Source: Pseudomonas sp. F(2018) (lineage in GTDB: Bacteria > Pseudomonadota > Gammaproteobacteria > Pseudomonadales > Pseudomonadaceae). From it: a stretch of DNA of 64,000 bases. The position numbers were made by a program, and so were the translations under genes. Below are positions 58,332 to 64,000 of the stretch, piece after piece. The number at the start of each line of letters is the position of its first letter. Positions within the stretch are counted from its first letter, which is position 1. The notes below the pieces were generated by a model. It saw only the letters and a list, made by a program, of their open reading frames with translations. It did not search any database and was not told the origin of the DNA. The stretch spans positions 1,116,001-1,180,000 of the forward strand of contig NZ_SCOM01000002.1 of NCBI RefSeq assembly GCF_005508865.1. Reading direction: 5' to 3'.

Positions 58332-58413
58332 GGTAGCACTGTGAAGCGAGGGCTGGACTATATACAGCCCGCGCCAGCCCGGCAAGATTGTAAAAGCGCC
58401 GGCACTGCAAAGA

Positions 58414-58448
58414 AAAAGCCCCGTAGATCAATGACCTACGGGGCTTTT
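58414..58448. terminator. Strong bidirectional terminator between tRNA-Cys and tRNA-Leu
   Basis: A 13-bp stem AAAAGCCCCGTAG/CTACGGGGCTTTT with a 9-base loop lies inside the tRNA array. On the minus strand it stands downstream of tRNA-Cys and before tRNA-Leu. So tRNA-Leu may need read-through or a separate promoter. Confidence 0.85.
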
Positions 58449-58454
58449 CTATAG

Positions 58455-58528
58455 TGGAGGCCGATACCGGAATCGAACCGATGTACGCGGATTTGCAATC
58501 CGCTGCATAACCACTCTGCTAATCGGCC
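58455..58528 (-). tRNA. tRNA-Cys (GCA)
   Basis: A 74-base tRNA with acceptor GGCCGAT/ATCGGCC, discriminator T, encoded CCA and the anticodon loop TTGCAAA reading GCA. A short GACGCCGC/GCGGCGTC hairpin separates it from tRNA-Gly and may mark a processing site. Confidence 0.96.
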
Positions 58529-58570
58529 TCAAACGAAGACGCCGCAAAAGCGGCGTCAACGTCAACAAAT

Positions 58571-58646
<76 letters not shown>

Positions 58647-58711
58647 GTCTTGGTGACGGGCGCAATTCTATAGATTCGAAACGCCGCGTCAACCCCTTGA
58701 TTCAAAAAACT

Positions 58712-59272
58712 TTATTTCTTTTCGGCATCAATGCTGAGGTGCGGCCAGGCGGCCAGCAGGTACTGCAGCATGGACCACAGGGTCAGGCCTGCCGCCACGA
58801 TCAACAGCACATAGCCACCGCCGACCCAGATGGTCAGCTGCGGCGGGTTGCCCAGCAGGATCACCAGCGCCACCATCTGCGCGGCGGTCTTCCATTTACC
58901 CAGGTTGGACACGGCCACATGAGCACGCGCGCCCAGCTCGGCCATCCATTCGCGCAGCGCCGATACGACGATCTCGCGACCGATGATGATCACCGCCGGC
59001 AGGGTCAGCCACAGGTTGGCGTGCTCCTCCACCAGCAGTACCAGGGCCACCGCCACCATCAGTTTGTCGGCCACCGGATCGAGAAAGGCGCCGAAGGGGG
59101 TGCTCTGTTCCCAGCGACGGGCCAGGTAGCCGTCGAACCAGTCGGTCACTGCCGCCAGGGCGAACACCGCGCTGGCCGCCCAGTAGCTCCAGGCGAACGG
59201 CAGATAGAAGAACAGGATAAAGACCGGAATCAGGGCGACGCGCAGTACGGTGAGCAGGTTCGGGATGTTCAT
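58712..59272 (-). CDS. pgsA: CDP-diacylglycerol--glycerol-3-phosphate 3-phosphatidyltransferase
   Basis: A 186-residue inner-membrane enzyme that makes phosphatidylglycerophosphate. The CDP-alcohol phosphotransferase motif is complete as [19 protein letters not shown] followed by PVADK. Several hydrophobic segments are present. The ATG at 59272 ([12 protein letters not shown]) was chosen because this is the family start; a GTG three codons upstream has no better site. It follows uvrC by 33 bases. Confidence 0.96.
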   Translation of the reverse strand: MNIPNLLTVLRVALIPVFILFFYLPFAWSYWAASAVFALAAVTDWFDGYLARRWEQSTPFGAFLDPVADKLMVAVALVLLVEEHANLWLTLPAVIIIGREIVVSALREWMAELGARAHVAVSNLGKWKTAAQMVALVILLGNPPQLTIWVGGGYVLLIVAAGLTLWSMLQYLLAAWPHLSIDAEKK

Positions 59273-59305
59273 CGGGACCACTGGCCAGCGAGTTGAGCGC
59301 GCATT

Positions 59306-61141
59306 CTACTCGCTGTGCAGGGCCGCATAAATCGACTCGGCGAGCTTTTTACTGATACCTGGCGCCTTGGCGATTTCTTCGACGCTGGCGCGATTCAGTT
59401 CCTGCAGCCCGCCGAAGTGCTTGAGCAGCTCGCGGCGGCGCTTGGGCCCGATGCCTGCCACGTCCTCCAGGCTGGAGGTACGCCGCGCCTTGCCGCGCCG
59501 TGCGCGGTGACCGGTAATTGCAAAGCGATGCGCCTCGTCACGGATCTGCTGGATCAGGTGCAGGGCCGGCGAGTCGGCCGGCAGAGTGAACTCGTGATCG
59601 GCATCGTTCAGATAGAGAGTTTCCAGCCCCGGCTTGCGGGTCACGCCCTTGGCCACCCCGAGCAGGATCAGTTCCGGCACCGCCAGCTCCTGCAGCACCT
59701 CGCGCGCCATCGCCAGCTGACCCTTGCCGCCATCGACCAGCAGGATGTCCGGCAGCTTGCCCTCGCCATCCTTGAGCTTGCTGAAGCGCCGGGTCAGCGC
59801 CTGATGCATGGCCGCGTAGTCGTCGCCGGCGGTCACGCCCTCGATGTTGTAGCGGCGGTAATCGGACTTCAGCGGCCCTTCCGGACCGAACACCACGCAG
59901 GAGGCGACCGTCGCCTCGCCACTGGAGTGGCTGATGTCGTAGCACTCCAGGCGCTGCGGCGGCTCGTCCAGGTCCAGGGCATCGGCCAGCGCCTCGAAGC
60001 GCGCAGCCACGTGCTGACGATTAGCCAGGCGCGCGCTCAGGGCCTGCTCGGCATTGGTCACCGCCAACTGCTGCCAACGCGCCCGCGTGCCACGCACCCG
60101 GTAACTGATACCGATCTCGCGACCGCGCGACTCGGCGATTGCCGCTGCCACTGTCGGCAGGTCCTCATGGTCAACGTTGACGATCAGCTCGCCCGGCAGA
60201 TCGCGCTCATGGCTGGACAGATAGTACTGGGCCAGGAAGGCCGACATCACCGCACCGCCCTCCTCCTCGATGCCCACCTGCGGGAAGAAGTTCTTGCTGC
60301 CCAGCACTCGTCCGCCACGCACGCTGATCAGGTGCACGCAGGCGCCGCCCGGATTGACGATGGCGGCCACCACATCCACATCGCCGCTGCCGCCCTCCAT
60401 GCTCTGCTGGTCCTGCACCCGGCGCAGCTGGGCAATCTGATCGCGCAGCTCGGCGGCCAGCTCGAACTCCAGCCCCATCGCCGCCTTCTCCATGGCCGCG
60501 GACAGCTCGTCGGTCAACGCGCTGCTGCGCCCTTCGAGGAACATCACCGAGTGACGCACGTCCTCGGCGTATTCCTGCGGGTCCACCAGGCCGACGCAGG
60601 GCCCCTTGCAACGCTTGATCTGATACTGCAGGCAGGGCCGGGTGCGGTTCTTGAAGTAGCTGTCCTCGCACTGGCGCACCAGGAAGGTCTTCTGCAACAG
60701 CGCCAGGCTCTCGCGGATGGCGCCGGCACTGGGATAGGGACCGAAGTAGCGCCCCTTCGCCGATTTCGCGCCGCGATGAATGCCCAGCCGCGGGTAGTCA
60801 CCATCGGAAAGCAGCACGTAGGGGTAGGATTTATCGTCGCGCAGCAGGATGTTGTAAGGCGGCCGCCACTGCTTGATCAGCGTCTGCTCCAGCAGCAGCG
60901 CCTCGGTCTCGTTGGCGACTATGGTGGTCTCGACCTGAGCGATACGCGCGACCAGAGCCGCGGTCTTGGGCGCCAGGCCGGTCTTGCGGAAATAGCTGGC
61001 CAGACGCTTCTTCAGATTGGACGCCTTGCCGACATAGAGCAGCTTGCCCGTGTCGTCGAACATACGATACACGCCGGGCCGCCCGCTGCAGGTCGCGAGG
61101 AAAGCGCTTGGATCGAAAGGAGCGGCGGGCGTGGAAGTCAT
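59306..61141 (-). CDS. uvrC: UvrABC excinuclease subunit C
   Basis: A 611-residue nuclease that makes both cuts in nucleotide excision repair. The GIY-YIG domain begins [21 protein letters not shown]. The UVR motif region (about residues 200-240) and the C-terminal nuclease part ([23 protein letters not shown]) follow, with helix-hairpin-helix motifs at the end ([19 protein letters not shown] and [10 protein letters not shown]). The length is normal. It lies 69 bases after gacA, the usual arrangement. Confidence 0.97.
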   Translation of the reverse strand: MTSTPAAPFDPSAFLATCSGRPGVYRMFDDTGKLLYVGKASNLKKRLASYFRKTGLAPKTAALVARIAQVETTIVANETEALLLEQTLIKQWRPPYNILLRDDKSYPYVLLSDGDYPRLGIHRGAKSAKGRYFGPYPSAGAIRESLALLQKTFLVRQCEDSYFKNRTRPCLQYQIKRCKGPCVGLVDPQEYAEDVRHSVMFLEGRSSALTDELSAAMEKAAMGLEFELAAELRDQIAQLRRVQDQQSMEGGSGDVDVVAAIVNPGGACVHLISVRGGRVLGSKNFFPQVGIEEEGGAVMSAFLAQYYLSSHERDLPGELIVNVDHEDLPTVAAAIAESRGREIGISYRVRGTRARWQQLAVTNAEQALSARLANRQHVAARFEALADALDLDEPPQRLECYDISHSSGEATVASCVVFGPEGPLKSDYRRYNIEGVTAGDDYAAMHQALTRRFSKLKDGEGKLPDILLVDGGKGQLAMAREVLQELAVPELILLGVAKGVTRKPGLETLYLNDADHEFTLPADSPALHLIQQIRDEAHRFAITGHRARRGKARRTSSLEDVAGIGPKRRRELLKHFGGLQELNRASVEEIAKAPGISKKLAESIYAALHSE

Positions 61142-61210
61142 CGAAATGGGCAGGCTGAAAAGACGAAGAGGACGCAGTCTACGTCCTCTTCCCTGGCTTG
61201 CCTAAGACTC

Positions 61211-61855
61211 TCAGCTGACGGCATCGACCATGCCGTGACGCACGGCCAGCAGGGCCAACTCCACGTCACTGGTGATCGAGAGCTTCTCGTAGATGCGATA
61301 GCGGTAGGTATTCACGGTTTTCGGCGACAGGCACAGCTTGTCGGAAATGGTCTGCACCTTCTGGCAGTTGGCGATCATCAGCGCGATCTGAATCTCGCGC
61401 TCGGACAGCAGATCGAACGGAGAGCCGCCGCTGTTGGGCTGGAAGGACTTCAGCGCCAGTTGCTGGGCGATCTGCGGGCTCAGGTAGCGCTGGCCGGCGA
61501 AGGCCATGCGGATGGCCTGGACCATTTCCTCCAGTGCCGCGCCCTTGGTCAGGTACCCGGCGGCGCCGGCCTGCAGCAGGCGGGTGGGAAACAGATCGTC
61601 CTCACAGGCGGTGACCGCGACGACCTTCAGATCGGGATGGCTGCGCAGCAGCTTGCGGGTGGCTTCGAGGCCGCCGATGCCGGGCATCTTGACGTCCATC
61701 AGGACCACGTCCGGACGCACCTCGCGCACCTTCTTCAGCGCTTCCTCACCGGAGTCGGCCTGGCCGATCACCTGCAGGCCGTCGATGTCGGCCAACATGC
61801 GGGTGATACCCGTTCTAACCAGATCGTGGTCGTCGACCACCAGCACCTTAATCAA
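61211..61855 (-). CDS. gacA: Response regulator GacA
   Basis: A 214-residue NarL/FixJ-type regulator, partner of GacS, that activates the rsm small RNAs. The receiver has D54 in VVLMDVKMPGIGG, and the LuxR-type helix-turn-helix is in LSEREIQIALMIANC and LSPKTVNTYRYRIYEKL. Translation most likely starts at TTG 61855 with GAGGTG just upstream, giving IKVLVVDDHDLVRTG. A TTG start for gacA is, from memory, reported in other pseudomonads. It is the first gene of gacA-uvrC-pgsA-tRNAs. Confidence 0.96.
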   Translation of the reverse strand: MIKVLVVDDHDLVRTGITRMLADIDGLQVIGQADSGEEALKKVREVRPDVVLMDVKMPGIGGLEATRKLLRSHPDLKVVAVTACEDDLFPTRLLQAGAAGYLTKGAALEEMVQAIRMAFAGQRYLSPQIAQQLALKSFQPNSGGSPFDLLSEREIQIALMIANCQKVQTISDKLCLSPKTVNTYRYRIYEKLSITSDVELALLAVRHGMVDAVS

Positions 61856-62310
61856 GCGACACCTCGCTGCACCTTTGTCGCAACACAGCAATCAACGAAC
61901 TTAGCTTGGCGCATCTGCGCCAGAAAGCAAACGCCAGAAAACCGTACTTGGCAGGAAATTCGATACGGAAAAGTGGCGCGGGCCAGCTCTCCCAAAGATT
62001 GCGATTCACCGCATCAGCCGCCCCGATTTCGTCCTGAATCGGCTTAGCAAGAGGCCTCGAATGTTACACGCATCGCCCGCCACCAGCAAAGCGCAGCGGC
62101 ACTTTTGGCACGCCAGAACCAAAAACTTATTCACTTAAATATCAATGAGTTAATTGACACCAAGTCAATAAAGTTGCGACAGGATTGCAAATTCATCCCG
62201 AACTCATACCGCTCACCCGCAGCCGCAACGGGAACTCATGCCGGTGCAGAAGCATCGACACACAGGCGCGAGGCGAAAGACCCAAGCAACAGCAACCCAG
62301 GAAACCGTCC
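61856..62310. other. Intergenic region between gacA and the lipoprotein gene
   Basis: This 455-base divergent gap must hold the gacA promoter. Its second part (about 62110-62185) is strikingly AT-rich against the GC-rich surroundings. A 71-codon frame at 62105-62320 has no ribosome site or known pattern and is not called. I found no convincing promoter motif or hairpin. Confidence 0.5.
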
Positions 62311-63630
62311 ATGGCGATGACTAGAACCGCAGGAATGCTTGGCCTATCCGTGCTGCTGATCGGCTGCTCGCAACCCTTCAAGTCACCCACCAGCGCCGAC
62401 CTGACCCAGGCCGGCCGTTACCGCGAAGCGGCAGCGCTCAATCTTGAAGATGCCCACCGCAGCGAGCGGCAGCAGTTCTGGAGCAGCGCGGTGTCCTATT
62501 ACGTCATGGCGGCGGACAACTACAGGCAGAGCGGCCTGCCCGAACGCGAGCTGTCGGCGCTGATGGATGGTCGAGGTGCTGCACTACGGGCCCGGGACCA
62601 ACCCGAGGAAAGCATGGACCGCAGCCCACGAGAAGGTGGCGCCGTCAGCCGGATCGAGGGACGCCTGGCCGAGTACTGGCTGAAACGCGACAAGGACAGG
62701 GCCGTCGAACACTACCAAGCCCTGCTCGCGAAGCAGGGCGACGTTCGCATGCTCTATGGCGGCCCGGGCCTGGAGCTGGTCAAAGCCGCCAGTCGCTCCG
62801 AGGCTCTACGCAACCCGAACCTGACCATGCGGCTCTACCTGTTCGGCCTCTCTGGCCAGTATGTAGAGGACGGCGATCTGTATCCCCAGCTGGCCCTCGA
62901 TTTCGCCAGGCAACATGGTTATGCCAATGAGGCCGGACAACTGCGCAAGCGATTGGTCAGGGTGAAACAGGTGCAGGCCGAAACGGCTCCCGGCTCAAGG
63001 AGCGACGATGCGCGGGAGCAGATGCGCATCGCCAAGGCCAGGCGCGATCAGTATGCCGAGCTAGGCGAAGCCACACTGGCGGCGGTCTATGCCGACCAGG
63101 CAGAGCGCCATGCTCGCTTCATCGCGGGCAGGCCGGCAGAGGAGCGCAGCGCTGTGATCGACAGGGGCCTCGAGCGTCTCGCCGCGCAACTGGCCAGCGT
63201 CGGCAAGGCGCGCCCCGCGGCGAAACCCTCGCCGCCACCTACCCCACAGCCCGGCGCCGAGACCGTCAACACCTGCATCCAGATCGCCAGCGGCGGCCCC
63301 AACATCATCACCCTGATCAACAACTGCAGCCACAACGTGAGTGTGGCCTGGTGCTACATCCCGGCGCCCGGCGCGTTGCAGTCAGACCGGCTGGCCGTTC
63401 AGGGCAACCAGATCTGCATCCACAACGGCACCGACTTCCCCCGCACAGTGCTGGGCCGCTCCGGCACCGATGCCGACCTGTCCAAGAGCTACCATTCGTG
63501 GGAGCTGCCCTACAGCCAGAACACCATCTACCACCTCGCCTGCAACGCCGGTGCCGATGGCAAGGCGCTGCCGCAGGTCAGCGGCTTCGACGACAGCCTG
63601 CAAGGCAGCTGCCCGGCTCCCACCAAGTGA
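62311..63630 (+). CDS. Lipoprotein with helical repeats and Cys-rich C-terminal part
   Basis: A 439-residue predicted lipoprotein. The lipobox LSVLLIGC puts the lipid cysteine near residue 19. Residues about 30-310 are helix-rich with repeated Ala-Leu-Arg patterns that resemble TPR-like helices. A proline-rich linker (PSPPPTPQPG) leads to a distinct domain with six cysteines (VNTCIQIASGG, NNCSHNVSVAWCYIP, NQICIHNG, LACNAG, QGSCPAP), probably disulfide-bonded in the periplasm. AGGAAACCGTCC precedes the ATG. I do not recognise the family. Confidence 0.72.
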   Translation: MAMTRTAGMLGLSVLLIGCSQPFKSPTSADLTQAGRYREAAALNLEDAHRSERQQFWSSAVSYYVMAADNYRQSGLPERELSALMDGRGAALRARDQPEESMDRSPREGGAVSRIEGRLAEYWLKRDKDRAVEHYQALLAKQGDVRMLYGGPGLELVKAASRSEALRNPNLTMRLYLFGLSGQYVEDGDLYPQLALDFARQHGYANEAGQLRKRLVRVKQVQAETAPGSRSDDAREQMRIAKARRDQYAELGEATLAAVYADQAERHARFIAGRPAEERSAVIDRGLERLAAQLASVGKARPAAKPSPPPTPQPGAETVNTCIQIASGGPNIITLINNCSHNVSVAWCYIPAPGALQSDRLAVQGNQICIHNGTDFPRTVLGRSGTDADLSKSYHSWELPYSQNTIYHLACNAGADGKALPQVSGFDDSLQGSCPAPTK

Positions 63631-63660
63631 AAGCCGCCGAGCACTTTCTGCGGGCATAAA

Positions 63661-63688
63661 AAAGGGCCTAGACGCCGTCTAGACCCTT
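63661..63688 (-). terminator. Intrinsic terminator of tRNA-Ser
   Basis: The stem AAGGG-CTAGAC/GTCTAG-CCCTT (one internal mismatch) with a 3-base loop has an A run on the left side, giving a T run on the minus strand just beyond tRNA-Ser. Confidence 0.88.
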
Positions 63689-63699
63689 GATTGTCAAAT

Positions 63700-63789
63700 T
63701 GGTGGAGGGCCAGGGATTCGAACCCTGGGAACGCTTTCACGTTCGACGGTTTTCAAGACCGTTGCATTCAACCGCTCTGCCAACCCTCC
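63700..63789 (-). tRNA. tRNA-Ser (UGA)
   Basis: A 90-base class II tRNA with acceptor GGAGGGT/GCCCTCC, a long variable arm (GAACGTGAAAGCGTTC), T arm GGTTCGAATCC and encoded CCA. The anticodon loop CTTGAAA reads UGA. The discriminator base is A where serine tRNAs commonly have G. Confidence 0.95.
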
Positions 63790-63910
63790 GCGTTGCGGGC
63801 CGCCATACTACCCGAACGCAACACACTGTCAAACTCTCGCAATTGGCAGGCAGACCTGCTCTGTTATGATCGACCCGACCACGGATTTTCACCCCCTCAG
63901 GAGGGATGCC

Positions 63911-64000
63911 ATGCACGAGCAAGACTACGCACTCGCCCACGCGCAGACGGACCAGCTGGAAACCAGCAAAGTCCTGCGCAACACCTACGGCCTGCTGGCC
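63911..64000 (+). CDS. Bax inhibitor-1/YccA family membrane protein (partial, N-terminus only)
   Basis: The first 30 codons run to the window edge. MHEQDYALAHAQTDQLETS and KVLRNTYGLLA match my memory of the opening of the pseudomonad YccA/Bax-inhibitor-1 protein. A good AGGAGG site lies 8 bases before the ATG. The membrane part lies outside the window, so the call rests on the short N-terminus and its place beside tRNA-Ser. Confidence 0.7.
   Translation, partial: MHEQDYALAHAQTDQLETSKVLRNTYGLLA

Noticed and set aside
59315..62047. A 910-codon plus-strand frame opposite uvrC and gacA
   Set aside because: It mirrors two certain genes, has His/Gln/Ala-biased composition and no ribosome site.
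62105..62320. A 71-codon plus-strand frame in the AT-rich patch
   Set aside because: It has no ribosome site and no family pattern, and it overlaps the start of the lipoprotein gene in another frame.

Overview
The window is a stretch of high-GC gammaproteobacterial chromosome that reads as Pseudomonas. The gene blocks, from memory, match P. aeruginosa neighbourhoods: aroC-MFS-mtnBDC with prmB, Smr and folE; a MarR/aminotransferase/GST trio; the nas nitrate-assimilation operon with cobA; gpsA-DUF4389-sixA; a hybrid kinase beside fabAB and a chemoreceptor; htpG; and gacA-uvrC-pgsA-tRNA(Gly,Cys,Leu). They are joined in a different order from PAO1, so a non-aeruginosa species is likely. I see no phage, transposase, CRISPR array or rRNA.

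Layout. 0-3.4 kb: a membrane-anchored di-heme cytochrome c and a catalase-family protein. 3.4-7.6 kb: a minus-strand operon aroC-MFS-mtnB-mtnD-mtnC (chorismate synthase plus methionine salvage). 7.8-16.3 kb: mostly single genes (a membrane-anchored GNAT-like protein, prmB, an isochorismatase-like protein without its cysteine, Smr, a carboxymuconolactone-decarboxylase-like protein divergent from an HxlR regulator, folE, a GFA protein, a glutaredoxin-like protein, GST, an aminotransferase divergent from a MarR regulator). 16.3-22.3 kb: membrane transporters (LysE, BenE and bile-acid-symporter families), an SDR, pyrF and a thioesterase.

22.3-30.9 kb is the most interesting block. It holds a nitrate transporter (nasA), a PP2C-Ser/Thr kinase fusion, an FAD electron-transfer protein, the nitrate reductase nasC and cobA. 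Two separate leaders, one before nasA and one before the FAD gene, each carry two hairpins with hexanucleotide loops of the A-x-x-G-x-x type. In each leader the second hairpin overlaps the 5' arm of a strong intrinsic terminator. This is the layout expected of an ANTAR (NasT-type) antitermination switch, present twice in one pathway. No siroheme nitrite reductase is encoded in the block.

31-41 kb: an acyl-CoA synthetase, gpsA-DUF4389-sixA, a hybrid sensor kinase, fabA-fabB with a possible DesT-like operator, a chemoreceptor and DUF3859. 41-47.2 kb: an amidohydrolase, a periplasmic binding-like protein, a soluble chemoreceptor with a C-terminal sensor-like domain, OsmC, pirin, and a dienelactone hydrolase broken by a 1-nt frameshift. 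47.2-52 kb: a translationally coupled pair, an MHYT-PAS hybrid kinase with HPt and a REC-HD-GYP regulator, which probably links a phosphorelay to c-di-GMP breakdown. 52-58 kb: htpG, a large membrane protein, two coupled thioesterases, two small lipoproteins, a MAPEG protein and a possible small RNA. 58.2-61.9 kb: gacA (TTG start)-uvrC-pgsA-tRNA-Gly-tRNA-Cys-tRNA-Leu. The window ends with a lipoprotein, tRNA-Ser(UGA) and the first codons of a Bax-inhibitor-1/YccA gene.
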